A stretch of 64,000 nt of DNA from DASQZK01 sp963732905. Lineage in GTDB: Bacteria > Bacteroidota > Bacteroidia > Bacteroidales > GCA-2748055. Where the stretch lies: positions 310,001-374,000 of the forward strand of contig CAVTBM010000006.1 in NCBI GenBank assembly GCA_963732905.1, given 5' to 3'. Below are positions 49,245 to 59,124 of the stretch, in pieces. A program made the translations under genes and the position numbers. The notes under the pieces are model-generated. The model did no database searches. It saw only the letters and a list, made by a program, of their open reading frames with translations, and had not been told where the DNA came from. Every line of letters starts with the position of its first letter. Positions within the stretch are counted from its first letter, which is position 1.

Positions 49245-49475
49245 GACTGAAATATTCTTGCAGTGAGAAAAAAAAATGATGACTTCAGCTGTCATTCATC
49301 AAAATGGATATCATCATTTTGGGTGAGTTGATAACTTTTCGTCAAAAACAGGAAATGGGGACGCTGAGATATGGGGGGTGAAAGTCATTAAGGGCGGACG
49401 GTTTGGAAGGCGGGGGAGGGCCCCTTTTCAAGAAAAAACATCCTAAGTTTAACGAAGCCCCTTTTTCTGCCCTGT
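49245..49475 (+). repeat. Right arm of the inverted repeat bounding the 119-bp array
   Basis: From GACTGAAATATTCTTGCAGT (49245) through GTTGATAACTTTTCGTC, GGGGGAGGGCCCC and ATCCTAAG to the AGCCCCTT region (49460). It is the reverse complement of 47600-47819 with small indels. The similarity fades outward of both arms, which may mark the limits of an element of about 1.9 kb. Confidence 0.85.
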
Positions 49476-50198
49476 TGGGAGACCAAATAGACAGGGAACG
49501 AGGCGAAGACGGACATCGGTCGAAGATTTTTTCATAGAAACACGCCGTGAGGTATTTTGTGAATGAAAATAGTTTGAAAGAAGGGACACCTGAAGAGGTT
49601 TAAAGGTATTAAGGAAAAAGTGAAGATGAAAACGGGAGAATGCCGGGGCGGGATGGATTTCCCCTTCAGGGGATTAAAATGCGGGGTGGGACATGAGAAG
49701 ACGTGAGGAGGAGAAGATGCAAACAGCAGATAGATGGGAAGACGGGGGAAGTCAAAGGGAAGAAAAAACAAACTTTTTACTGAATTACGGGTCTACTTTT
49801 CATAGTAAACACCGACGAACCATAACCCTGATTTACTGGATCGGAACTGGCCTGTTAATCGGATCATGGGATTAATTCTGTATTGAACATGACGCAGCCT
49901 CAACCTTCCAAAGACGGCAATCCCTATCCCCTCTCCCTATCCCCTGTTCTTCATCGAATCCTGAACATCTTCGATCCAGGGCCGGAACGGTTTTTATCGT
50001 CCTCACATGCATCCTGATGGTCTTCACTGCCTTGCTTATCTATCCCTTTGAGATCGCATCATACCGTATCTTCAATATACTGCATTGTTCCATGACTTCT
50101 TTCTTAACAGCTCCTGGCTAATATTCTCGAGTTCCAGTATTTTATTCCTTTCCCTGGGAATTCTTTAGCTAAACGAAATTTTATCAGGGAGACACAAC
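49476..50198. other. Intergenic region after the array
   Basis: No gene supported; open frames here are short and lack domain character. Confidence 0.4.
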
Positions 50199-51482
50199 TC
50201 ATAACTTGATCTGCGCGGTGCCGACAGACCGGATGAAAATCTCATTACAGGAATCCTCCCCGAAGATTTTCCTGATCTGTACAAGATAATCATCTAAAAG
50301 CATTTTGGGGATATAAACCTGGATAGTTCCGGCAAAACCGCCACCATGAACCCTCCATGCACCCTTATTCAGGATTTGGGCAGTTACAGCCAATGCAACG
50401 CTTATTCCCTGCGTTTCCACGTGCCTTGAAGAATAATTGTTCTGAAGGAGCATCCAGGAACTTGCACCCGACGCCCTGACGAGAGAAATAAAGTCCTCAA
50501 TCCGGTCATCTTTCAATGCCTCCACTTCTTCAACCACCCTGCGGTCGTCATTGAAAAAATGCAGGGCCCGCAACAATGCCCGGTCACTCACCTGCCCCCT
50601 TAATGTGCTGAGATTCTCAATCACTTCAGCAGCGGAGAACTCCCTCAGCACCTTTCCTCCCAGGCTTGAAGCCACACTCTTCATCTCATGTTCAAGCTGC
50701 GCATAATCTTCATTCAGATCAGCATGATCCCCGCCCGTATCAATGATCACCATGGTATATCCTTTTTTTGAGAAGTCATAACTGATCTTTTCAATCAACG
50801 GCTTTTTAAAATCCTTAAAATCGATAAAGACGAGCCCGCCCCAGGCACAGGCAGTCTGATCCATCAGCCCGCACGGTTTTCCGAAATAGACATTTTCAGC
50901 ATACTGTGCGATCTGGGCATTCAGTGTATGATTTATCGTCCCGCCGTTATACAGGTGGTTCTGAATAGTTACCATCATAACTTCAAAAGCTGCTGAAGAG
51001 CTCAAGCCAGATCCCTTGGGAACGCGTCCGTCGATGCAGGCCCGGAAACCTCCAATCCGGTATCCGAGATCTTTCAGCCTTGCACATACGCCCCGAACAA
51101 GTGCTGCCGAGGTGTATTTCTCCTCTTCATTCACACATGTCTCCTTTATATGGAGAATGATTTCCGGATATCCTTCGGAATGAATGACAATACGTTCATC
51201 GTCTGACGGGCTGACAACAGCCACCATGTCGAGGTCAACAGCAGCGGCCAGCACGCGGCCTGCATTATGGTCCGTGTGATTTCCTCCCACCTCCGTACGC
51301 CCGGGAGTGGTAAAAAGTGACAGGTCTCCGAAACCGGGAAATTCGCGCGCGAACCTTTCGATAAGGGTTTTGTAACGCTCCGCCTGGAAAGCCGTAGCGC
51401 CTGGTTTTTCCCCGTATAAAAGTTTAAAATAGTCTGTCGTTCCTGGAGCCGACAATTTTGAGATCAGTTCATTTGAAGTCAT
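50199..51482 (-). CDS. galK: Galactokinase (GHMP kinase)
   Basis: The product (427 residues from the ATG at 51480-51482) has the GHMP motifs: FTTPGRTEVGGNHTDHNAGR (sugar-binding start block, usually GRxxxxGEHxDY), VPKGSGLSSSAAFEVMMV (P-loop-like GLSSSAA) and the C-terminal VHGGGFAGTIQVY. CGLMDQTACAWGG carries the catalytic Asp. It phosphorylates galactose at C1 in the Leloir pathway. EVGGN in place of the usual EIGEHTDY is characteristic of a longer Bacteroidota/Firmicutes branch. I prefer the ATG at 51482, because the codons before it (from 51521) look like leader. No galT or galE lies next to it. Confidence 0.88.
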   Translation of the reverse strand: MTSNELISKLSAPGTTDYFKLLYGEKPGATAFQAERYKTLIERFAREFPGFGDLSLFTTPGRTEVGGNHTDHNAGRVLAAAVDLDMVAVVSPSDDERIVIHSEGYPEIILHIKETCVNEEEKYTSAALVRGVCARLKDLGYRIGGFRACIDGRVPKGSGLSSSAAFEVMMVTIQNHLYNGGTINHTLNAQIAQYAENVYFGKPCGLMDQTACAWGGLVFIDFKDFKKPLIEKISYDFSKKGYTMVIIDTGGDHADLNEDYAQLEHEMKSVASSLGGKVLREFSAAEVIENLSTLRGQVSDRALLRALHFFNDDRRVVEEVEALKDDRIEDFISLVRASGASSWMLLQNNYSSRHVETQGISVALAVTAQILNKGAWRVHGGGFAGTIQVYIPKMLLDDYLVQIRKIFGEDSCNEIFIRSVGTAQIKL

Positions 51483-51926
51483 GCTGACAAATTTTAGGAT
51501 TTGCTTAACTCTATAATACATCCGGCCATAAAGCTGATCGCTTCATTGCTGAGCCGGCGATGAATGGGCAAGGTAACAAAATATTTGACAGCTTCTTCCT
51601 GTCATATTTTGGTAAATACAGGAACACATTTCAATTGTGCCCTTAGAAACCCGGAAACACCTATGACAACCCGGCCCTTTCATCGACCGGGTTTGTTCTT
51701 CCTGCCCTAATCGTGCGATATGACAATATACCAGGGCCTTTTTTAATGCTTTCAGGCAAAATTAAAGAACAAATTCCCAATATCAATCACATTAAATCAT
51801 TTTCAGCCAATTTCCGCTATAAATGCTCTATAATTGTTATGATTTTTCGGTATGGGCTTTTCCATCTCCCTGGTTTTTGTATTTTAAACCCCATGGGAAA
51901 ACAGGTCGTTATCCTGAAATGACGGT
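51483..51926. other. Intergenic region
   Basis: No gene supported; presumably contains the galactokinase promoter (minus strand). Confidence 0.35.
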
Positions 51927-52388
51927 CTAAAAGGGAAAGTAGAGCCCTATCGAATAGATCAGCATCACAGGCGGAACTTCATAATTATCAGGCATTGCCG
52001 GACCTGTTTTCACCGGGACACCTAATCCGAGCTGTGCGGTAAAAATGCGCCTGGCCCTTAGTACATAGCTTGCCCCAACAATCCTCTGTGCAAAGGATTC
52101 TTCGATTCCCTGGTTCCATAATTGAAGGCAAATGAATGAACTTTGGACTATGGGCTTAAAATGAATATTAACACCTGCACCATAGCCAACTAACCCGAAA
52201 CCTACCTGTATACCAATGTTTTGATACAGTAGCTTTTCGATATCAAGACCCAACAGGGAGCCTCCACCCTGGAGGAATCCGACGGTAATTGCACTTCTTT
52301 CCACAGGATCGTATTCGCCGGTTGACTGAACCTGGGACATAAGAGGCAGGGTAACAAAACATAAAACGAAAACCAAAAAATTTCTCAT
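51927..52388 (-). CDS. Small outer membrane beta-barrel-like protein, unknown
   Basis: A 153-residue protein with signal peptide (FVLCFVTLPLMSQVQS) and a beta-rich body (LLYQNIGIQVGFGLVGYGAG, RIFTAQLGLGVPVKTGP) ending LIYSIGLYFPF with a terminal Phe, the usual outer-membrane insertion signal. No family recognised. Lone gene, divergent from the lipid A deacylase gene. Confidence 0.7.
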   Translation of the reverse strand: MRNFLVFVLCFVTLPLMSQVQSTGEYDPVERSAITVGFLQGGGSLLGLDIEKLLYQNIGIQVGFGLVGYGAGVNIHFKPIVQSSFICLQLWNQGIEESFAQRIVGASYVLRARRIFTAQLGLGVPVKTGPAMPDNYEVPPVMLIYSIGLYFPF

Positions 52389-52703
52389 CTGAAGGTAGTT
52401 TAGGTTGAAAAATAAGTTTAGTTATTTTATTTCTGAGAATATTAATTTTTTCTTTATATCCCGTCCATGGTCATTCAAGGATCAGAGTGAAACGTTCTCT
52501 TGCTGATCAAAATGCCCTCCCTGCTTTTCCTCCGCCAACAGGCTTGTTATACTAATTTACTTTATTATTCTTAAAAACCGAATCTTTTACCGGCAATTTC
52601 CCGTTTTTTATTATACCATTGATCCTCAATTTTTGGGAGAAACCAGACCCACTTGTATTTTTACAGGTTTAAACGTATTTTTCAGCTCACCCAGGGAATG
52701 ACC
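52389..52703. other. Divergent intergenic region
   Basis: AT-rich, no gene. Holds the promoters of the two divergent outer-membrane genes. Confidence 0.35.
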
Positions 52704-53792
52704 ATGCGAAGTATAACGACACTGATCTGCCTAATTTTCCTTTTTCCCGCACTGAAAGCACAGGAGGGTCTCCTGCACGGCCTTTCAGCCGGAGCGGTTT
52801 ATCACCATGGCTACATGCTCCCCGAGTACCAATTCATAAATTACCTGGTCGATGAACCGGTAAGGGCCGTCGAACTGAGCGTTTACAAACAAACTACCGG
52901 GCGGACGATGTGGGAACAACTATACCGCTATCCCGATTATGGGCTGTCATTGATGTATTCAACTCTGGGCAGTCATGAGGCCTTTGGTGAATACGTAGCA
53001 CTCTGGCCCTGGTACCGGATCCATTTCATCGATACCCGGAACTTCTCGCTGCATTACAGGCTGGGGATCGGACTTTGTTACGTCAGCACCATTTTCGATC
53101 CGGAAAGGAACTACCATGACCGGGCCATCGGATCCAGAGTGAACATTTTCTTCAATCTTGGAACGGGCACCCGGATCCGTCTGTGGCAAAACCTATGGCT
53201 TACCAATGGTATTGGTTTCAGTCACCTTTCAAATGCAAACCTGAAGGAGCCGAATTTCGGATTGAATGATCTTTCGTTTTTTGCAGGCTTCGACTGGGTG
53301 CCTTCATCCCGTGATAAAAGGATAAGTCAGGAGATCCCGGAAACAGACCGCCTTACCGGGTATTACCTCACCCTGTCGGCAGCACCAAAACATAGCCGGT
53401 CGTTTGAGGGAAACCGCTACCTGGTATCATCACTTTCGTTTGACATCAACCGCCTGATCTCCCATAAAGTGAAGCTTGGCGCCGGAGCCGACCTGTTTTA
53501 CGATACTTCCACTAAAGTGGAAATGGAAGGAAGAAGTATCCCGGGCTACCGGAAACTCTATGATTACCGGACCGGACTGCACCTTTCGGAGGAATTTATG
53601 TACGACAGGCTGTCACTGATCTTCCAGGAAGGATATTACCTGTTCCTGAAGGACCATGTCACCGGGTGGCGACTTTATACCCGCGGGATCATTCAGTTCA
53701 GATTCAGCAATCACTTCATGGTACGGTTGTCTATGAAATCGCATATTTTCGTCCTTGATCACCCGGAATTGGGGATCGGATATTGCTGGTGA
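52704..53792 (+). CDS. PagL-like acyloxyacyl hydrolase (lipid A 3-O-deacylase)
   Basis: The product (362 residues from the ATG at 52704) has a signal peptide (LICLIFLFPALKAQ) and a beta-barrel. LHYRLGIGLCYVSTIFDP and LTNGIGFSHLSNANLKEPNF carry the HxSNA-type active-site block of PagL/acyloxyacyl hydrolases (Ser-His-Glu). The outer-membrane enzyme removes an acyl chain from lipid A. I chose the second Met (MRSITT), preceded by AGGGA at suitable spacing; an upstream ATG at 52698 is also possible. The barrel ends at GIGYCW. The length is greater than enterobacterial PagL (about 170), as in the Bacteroidota branch. Confidence 0.8.
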   Translation: MRSITTLICLIFLFPALKAQEGLLHGLSAGAVYHHGYMLPEYQFINYLVDEPVRAVELSVYKQTTGRTMWEQLYRYPDYGLSLMYSTLGSHEAFGEYVALWPWYRIHFIDTRNFSLHYRLGIGLCYVSTIFDPERNYHDRAIGSRVNIFFNLGTGTRIRLWQNLWLTNGIGFSHLSNANLKEPNFGLNDLSFFAGFDWVPSSRDKRISQEIPETDRLTGYYLTLSAAPKHSRSFEGNRYLVSSLSFDINRLISHKVKLGAGADLFYDTSTKVEMEGRSIPGYRKLYDYRTGLHLSEEFMYDRLSLIFQEGYYLFLKDHVTGWRLYTRGIIQFRFSNHFMVRLSMKSHIFVLDHPELGIGYCW

Positions 53793-53932
53793 AGGAGAGA
53801 GGTGAAAGAAGACGGGAGGAGGAACCAATAATAATTCAAATGCTATGGCGGGCTGAGTGCATCGCTTCAAATTTGACTCATGGGATCCTGGAATTTATTA
53901 TTATTTGTAATGTACAACCAATATGTTTTTTC

Positions 53933-54667
53933 ATGAAGACGATTCTGTTTTTCAGATTGTTAGGTACAGGGTTGATCCTGCTTACGACGGTATCGTGCGA
54001 CCGTAACGAAGCGGGCGATATGATGATGAAGACCGGTGAGTTACCGTCATTTGATACCCTTCGGATCAACGGAACGGTGAACGTGTATCTTTCTATGGAT
54101 ACCGCCAACAGCATTACAGTCAGGGGTAGTTCATCCATTGTTGACGGTGTGCATTACAGGGTTGACAACGGGACCCTGGATCTGACAAGCGATTATGCCT
54201 ATAAAATGTTCAAACCCACCTCCAATAAACCAGATATTTACCTGACGGTCACCTCTCTGAGCCGCATTGATGTGGCAGAAGCCTGTGGACTGAAAACTAC
54301 AGGGACGATCACGGCAGGTGAGCTGGGCCTGGTCATCATGTCCAAATATGCCGACGTGAACCTGGATTTGGATTGCCAGACCTTTTACTACTGGGATTAC
54401 TCGTTGTCGGGAGGACAGATCAGCCTTGCAGGGAAAACAGGCATCCTGAAGATTTGGAATTTTTCCCTGATGAATATTGATGCGTCTGACCTCGATGCTG
54501 AAAAAGTCTATTGCGATAACAGCGCCAGAAGTCCCTGCTATGTGAAGGCGGCTACAGAACTTAACTACGACATCCGGGGTCAGGGTAATATTTATTATTA
54601 CGGCAACCCGGCAACGATAGTAAAAGGGGAGGTCACCTCGTCAGGGAGGCTTGTCAAAGCCGATTAA
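53933..54667 (+). CDS. DUF2807 (head GIN domain) lipoprotein
   Basis: The product (244 residues, ATG at 53933) has a lipobox (ILLTTVSC). SFDTLRINGTVNVYLSMDT opens the DUF2807 domain, a right-handed beta-helix with the usual ADVNLDLDCQ, SLSGGQISLAGK and VYCDNSARSPCYVKA rungs. The family (head GIN domain or putative auto-transporter adhesin) is common in Bacteroidota and of unknown function. I rejected the longer upstream frame (from 53783), which overlaps the end of the deacylase gene. Confidence 0.85.
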   Translation: MKTILFFRLLGTGLILLTTVSCDRNEAGDMMMKTGELPSFDTLRINGTVNVYLSMDTANSITVRGSSSIVDGVHYRVDNGTLDLTSDYAYKMFKPTSNKPDIYLTVTSLSRIDVAEACGLKTTGTITAGELGLVIMSKYADVNLDLDCQTFYYWDYSLSGGQISLAGKTGILKIWNFSLMNIDASDLDAEKVYCDNSARSPCYVKAATELNYDIRGQGNIYYYGNPATIVKGEVTSSGRLVKAD

Positions 54668-55209
54668 GGCTTACAATTAGGGTGACAGAACTGAGGATGG
54701 CAGGTTGAATTGCCTTTAACTAGTCTCTTATGATTGATCTGCCATACCCGGGACATTTCTCATCTTCCGGCGCCTCATGCCGGATTGCCGGTAAAACCCA
54801 TCCAACTCCTGCCAAATGGCAGAGATCCTTTCCACTACAATGTAACGAAGCTCCGGTGAAGTACCGGGCAACGTGACGTGACTGTGTTTGATTTAGGATT
54901 CCAGGAGCTTCGGTCTGTCCGTAAGCGCTTGAGGGTGTATATAATTTTCCACAGTGCCCCGCCGGCTTAGCATCCTGTTGTTTAAACCGGAAAATGATTT
55001 CATAGGTTTTGAATGACGTTTCAAGATGATAATCCAGGCAGCCGGGCACTGAAAGTTTAACCTTTTCAGAAGGATTTACCAGCCTGGAAACCATTAGGCA
55101 CGGGAGTGGAAAAAGTTAACCCTCTACTTTTCACAACAGAAAGAGCCCACGAAATCAGAATTCATTTTTTGCTCTGGCACAATCTTTTCTAACGGGAAAG
55201 AAAAAACCT
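54668..55209. other. Intergenic region
   Basis: A minus-strand frame at 54720-55094 (124 codons, SEKVKLSVPGCLDYHLETSF) has plausible coding character in its first half, but no family is recognised; I do not annotate it as a gene. No other signal. Confidence 0.35.
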
Positions 55210-56016
55210 ATGCCTGAGAACAAAAAAGTGAGAGAATACTACAACAAGCATGTTCGTGAAGAGGATAAACGACTCGACATGCATCCTTTTGAAATCCCGG
55301 TAACCATGCATTTTGTCGATAAATACATGCAATCCGGTGAGAAAATCTTTGACGTGGCCTGCGGAACGGGGAGAATTGCCGCACTGTTGATGGACAAAGG
55401 GTATTTTGTAGGGGTGAACGATCTCTCAGACAAGAACATCGAACTTGCGGGACAAAGACTTGCAGACAGGGAAAAGACCCTGTTTATTGAACGGGCCGAT
55501 GCCCTTCACAGCCGGGGCTGGAAAAAAGAGAACTGGGATGCTGTTTTCATTCTCGGCCCTCTATATCATCTCCTCAGTTACCGCAAAAGGCTTAAAGTAT
55601 TAAAACTTGCGAGGCAGAATCTGCGACCCGGAGGCTTGGTTTTTTCCTCTTTCATGACAAGGATCGGAGCGCTTGTTTACGGGCTGAAACATAATCCGCA
55701 GGGCATCCTTTATCCCGACGGTGCAAGGAAACTATGGAACAGCGGAACAGACGACAGTTTTGTGATGGCCACGGAATGGTTCACCAATGCCTATTTTGCC
55801 CAGCCTGAAGAAGTCAACCCGCTAATGCAGGAAGCCGGACTTGAACCCCTTCACCTGGCAGGAGCGGAAGGAATCTTCGGAGAACGGTTTGAGCTGTTTC
55901 ACAGTCTGGACGATCATTTGAAAAAATCGTGGATGGATTTCACCATCCAGAACTGTGAAGATCCTCACATGGTAAACCAGGCAAAACATATATTGAGTAT
56001 CAGCAGGAAGCCCTGA
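55210..56016 (+). CDS. Class I SAM-dependent methyltransferase
   Basis: The 268-residue protein has the Rossmann SAM motif I (EKIFDVACGTGRIAALLMDK, about residues 39-58), followed by VGVNDLSDKNIELA (motif II), WDAVFILGPLYHLLSYRKRL (motif IV, about residues 112-131) and ARQNLRPGGLVFSSF (motif V/VI). The substrate cannot be told. Not in an operon with the following DoxX gene (79 bp gap), though both point the same way. Intact. Confidence 0.9.
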   Translation: MPENKKVREYYNKHVREEDKRLDMHPFEIPVTMHFVDKYMQSGEKIFDVACGTGRIAALLMDKGYFVGVNDLSDKNIELAGQRLADREKTLFIERADALHSRGWKKENWDAVFILGPLYHLLSYRKRLKVLKLARQNLRPGGLVFSSFMTRIGALVYGLKHNPQGILYPDGARKLWNSGTDDSFVMATEWFTNAYFAQPEEVNPLMQEAGLEPLHLAGAEGIFGERFELFHSLDDHLKKSWMDFTIQNCEDPHMVNQAKHILSISRKP

Positions 56017-56095
56017 CGTCAGCGTATCCTGCCGAATCCTGCTCTTTCAGATATATCCATTCAACCATGTTAATAATCTTTTATCTAGTAATTTA

Positions 56096-56458
56096 ATGAA
56101 AAACAATATCTTAACATTTGCACGGACTTTATTTGCCATTCCTTTTCTTATTTTCGGATTTATCCATTTATCCAAAGGAACAGATATGGCAGGTTTGCTA
56201 GTGGGTTGGCCTGTACCTGTATTGTTTGTCTATATCGCAGGAACAGGTTTTATCCTTGCCGGCATAGCATTCATTATCAACCGTTATGTAAAACCGGCAG
56301 CCTGGCTGCTGGCCCTGGAAATTCTGATCATAACGCTGGCTGTACATGTTCCTGGGCTGAGCGACCCACACATGGCCCAACTCAATTTATCCCAGATTCT
56401 GAAAAATACAGGACTAATTGCCGGAGCACTTATGATTGTGGGTTATTCCAGGAACTGA
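56096..56458 (+). CDS. DoxX family membrane protein
   Basis: A 120-residue protein with four hydrophobic segments (LFAIPFLIFGFIHLSKG, PVLFVYIAGTGFILAGIAF, AAWLLALEILIITLAVHV, KNTGLIAGALMIVGYSR). The first segment with R-x-x-x-x-x-PFLIFG-x-x-H and the overall pattern match the DoxX-like family (including terminal-oxidase-associated and unknown-function members). Function not established. Confidence 0.82.
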   Translation: MKNNILTFARTLFAIPFLIFGFIHLSKGTDMAGLLVGWPVPVLFVYIAGTGFILAGIAFIINRYVKPAAWLLALEILIITLAVHVPGLSDPHMAQLNLSQILKNTGLIAGALMIVGYSRN

Positions 56459-57573
56459 ACGAAAAAAAATAAACCTGCGCCGCCAAATCATTCCGGAAAA
56501 AGATGCCGGAAGGGTATTTACATATCCTCACGCTTTCATCTCTTTTCCAAACTTGATCTGTCCGGCGCAGGGTCCTCACACCTGTAAAAGCTTATCTCAT
56601 TATCTTAAAATCCTTGAACCTGTTCAATTCATTTTCCTTTGTCTTTTTTCCCGCACACAACTTCACAAATTTTTCATAATGGTCAGCCCGACCTTTCGGG
56701 AATAATCAGCTGCAGCCTGGATCAGGCGTTTCATACTACCCGGCAACCTGCCTTTTTGGAATACATGCTATGCTCATAAAAAAATTACCGGAAATATCGC
56801 TTTTATGCTTCTTTTGAGACGTCTTGACGAATGAAAAGAAGTAGAAAAACAGGAAGGAAATTTTTACTGCAGGTGAGATCACCGCCTGCTCTCTTCCATG
56901 GGTGATCATACAAAATCCGGATTTTAGTTAAAGAATGTTAATGAATCAACAGGAATGAGCCAATAATGTTATTACAAATAAAGTATGAAAATGAATATCC
57001 CTTTTACTCCCTTCAAGGGTACTTCTGCATGATTTGTTCCTGAACCGGTTAAAGCCCCGCCGGTTGAAAATTCCTGATTACAAAAGATTTATATTATTAT
57101 TTATCAATGCATTAAAGCTGGACCCGGCAAAAAGAGATTTCCAATATCCGGGGATAAGGCTACACCTGAAAATTCCGGAAACGGAGACAGGCAAGAAATT
57201 TTCCTTTACCGGTTTAAATTAGTTCTATATAACCGGCTTTAAAAAAGGTTCTTTTGAGACTATAAATCACTATTTAGTAGCCGTTTATGCCGAAATGCCA
57301 GAAGCCGGCCCCTGATGGCGGTTTTGAAAATTCAGATGAAGAAACACCATTGTGCTCAGTGATTCAGCAGGCTAAAGCTTAACAGGGCTATGGGTTTGAA
57401 CGGATTTCAGGACAACCTGATCCACTGCAGATCCAGTCCCCGGTAAAATCAGTTCGGTCAGGCGCCCTGTATTCAGGACATCTCGATTTCCACAGGGGAA
57501 CATTTGCCCTGAGCTAGCGTTATACTAAAGCTAAAACATGCAAATTATCACAATCCGAAAGTGAATTATTTTG
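56459..57573. other. Long intergenic region upstream of the suf operon
   Basis: No gene supported in about 1.1 kb. A 62-codon plus-strand frame at 57034-57222 is basic and lacks domain character. The region could hold a small RNA or a regulator's remnant, but nothing is recognisable. Confidence 0.4.
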
Positions 57574-57581
57574 TATCTTTG
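57574..57581 (+). promoter_or_regulatory. Likely -7 promoter element of the suf operon
   Basis: TATCTTTG matches the Bacteroidota -7 consensus TAnnTTTG, about 70 bases upstream of the sufB ATG. No clear -33 TTTG is seen at 19-21 bp upstream, so the call is tentative. No Rrf2/IscR gene lies next to the operon. Confidence 0.45.
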
Positions 57582-57650
57582 TCAACTATTTGTAATTAAT
57601 CTAAATTAAAAGTGGATATAAGAGTTCCGAATTCTAAATAATTCAGATAC

Positions 57651-59096
57651 ATGAGTGATCAGGATAAGATATTGAAAGATGTAACGCAGGGTGATTATAA
57701 GTATGGCTTTTACACCGACATTGAAGCCGACAATGTTCCGAAGGGATTAAGTGAAGATGTGATCCGTCTGATCTCGACCAAGAAAGAAGAACCTGAATGG
57801 CTTCTTGAATACAGGCTGAAGTCGTACCGTTACTGGCAAAATATGAAGATGCCGCACTGGCCGCATTTGAAGCTGCCCGAGATTAACTACCAGGACATCA
57901 TATATTATTCGGCGCCGAAACGCAAGGCTCAGTATGAAAATCTGGATGAGGTAGATCCCGAGTTACTGGATACCTTCGCGAAGTTAGGCATCCCGCTGGA
58001 AGAGCAGAAGGCTCTTGCCGGTGTGGCTGTTGATGCCGTTATGGACAGTGTGTCGGTGAAGACCACCTTTCGTGAGACGCTTGCCGAACTGGGCATCATT
58101 TTCTGCTCGTTCAGTGAAGCGGTGAAAAATCATCCCGACCTGGTGAAGAAATACCTGGGCTCAGTGGTGCCCTATACCGATAATTTTTTTGCAACCCTGA
58201 ATTCAGCCGTATTCACCGACGGTTCGTTCTGTTATATTCCGAAGGGAGTACGATGCCCGATGGAGTTATCTACCTATTTCAGGATTAATGCGTTTAACAC
58301 GGGGCAGTTTGAACGGACCCTTCTCATAGCTGACGAAGGGGCTTATGTTAGCTATCTTGAAGGCTGCACGGCGCCGCAACGGGATGAAAACCAGCTTCAT
58401 GCAGCAGTGGTTGAGCTCATTGCCCTCGATTCTGCGGAGATAAAATATTCAACGGTTCAGAACTGGTATCCCGGAGATAAAGAGGGGAAAGGCGGTATTT
58501 ATAATTTCGTTACCAAAAGGGGGATGTGTAAGGGAGATAATTCAAAAATATCCTGGACGCAGGTAGAAACCGGTTCGGCCATTACCTGGAAGTACCCCAG
58601 TTGCATCCTTCGGGGAAACAATTCTGTCGGTGAATTTTTTTCGGTTGCCATTACCAACAACCATCAACAGGCCGACACCGGCACTAAAATGACGCATATC
58701 GGAAAAAATACGAAGAGCCTGGTGATCTCGAAGGGTATCAGCGGCGGCAAGAGTTCAAATTCCTACAGGGGGCTCGTTAAAATTCTGAAAGGCGCAGAGA
58801 ACGCCAGGAATTTTTCACAGTGTGACTCACTGCTGCTCGGAGATAAATGCGGCGCTCACACCTTCCCTTATATCGAAGCCAACAATAAATCGGCCGTGAT
58901 CGAACATGAAGCCACGACGTCGAAAATCGGCGAGGATCAGATCTTCTATTGCAATCAGAGGGGCATTAACACCGAAACCGCCGTTGGAATGATAGTGAAC
59001 GGATATGCCAGGGAAGTTCTGAATAAACTCCCGATGGAATTTGCCGTTGAAGCACAGAAATTATTGCAGATCTCCCTCGAAGGAAGCGTCGGTTGA
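57651..59096 (+). CDS. sufB: Fe-S cluster assembly scaffold protein SufB
   Basis: A 481-residue protein with SufB hallmarks: LAGVAVDAVMDSVSVKTTF, TDGSFCYIPKGVRCPMELST (about residues 195-215), YLEGCTAPQRDENQLHAAVV, and the C-terminal SQCDSLLLGDKCGAHTFPYI (with the conserved Cys and His region) before IEHEATTSKIGEDQIFYC. SufB is the scaffold on which the SufBC2D complex builds [4Fe-4S] clusters with sulfur from SufSE. First gene of the operon sufB-sufC-sufD-sufS-sufE-sufT. Length is normal. Confidence 0.98.
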   Translation: MSDQDKILKDVTQGDYKYGFYTDIEADNVPKGLSEDVIRLISTKKEEPEWLLEYRLKSYRYWQNMKMPHWPHLKLPEINYQDIIYYSAPKRKAQYENLDEVDPELLDTFAKLGIPLEEQKALAGVAVDAVMDSVSVKTTFRETLAELGIIFCSFSEAVKNHPDLVKKYLGSVVPYTDNFFATLNSAVFTDGSFCYIPKGVRCPMELSTYFRINAFNTGQFERTLLIADEGAYVSYLEGCTAPQRDENQLHAAVVELIALDSAEIKYSTVQNWYPGDKEGKGGIYNFVTKRGMCKGDNSKISWTQVETGSAITWKYPSCILRGNNSVGEFFSVAITNNHQQADTGTKMTHIGKNTKSLVISKGISGGKSSNSYRGLVKILKGAENARNFSQCDSLLLGDKCGAHTFPYIEANNKSAVIEHEATTSKIGEDQIFYCNQRGINTETAVGMIVNGYAREVLNKLPMEFAVEAQKLLQISLEGSVG

Positions 59097-59124
59097 TCTT
59101 AACCAAACGTAAAAAATCAAAGCA

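Noticed and set aside
53783..53932. Upstream extension of the DUF2807 lipoprotein
   Set aside because: The signal peptide and lipobox begin at 53933; the earlier codons overlap the end of the deacylase gene.
54720..55094. 124-codon minus-strand frame
   Set aside because: First half looks coding, but the end reads like a frame error, no family is recognised and no regulatory context supports it.
57034..57222. 62-codon basic frame upstream of sufB
   Set aside because: No domain, start context or conservation visible from sequence.
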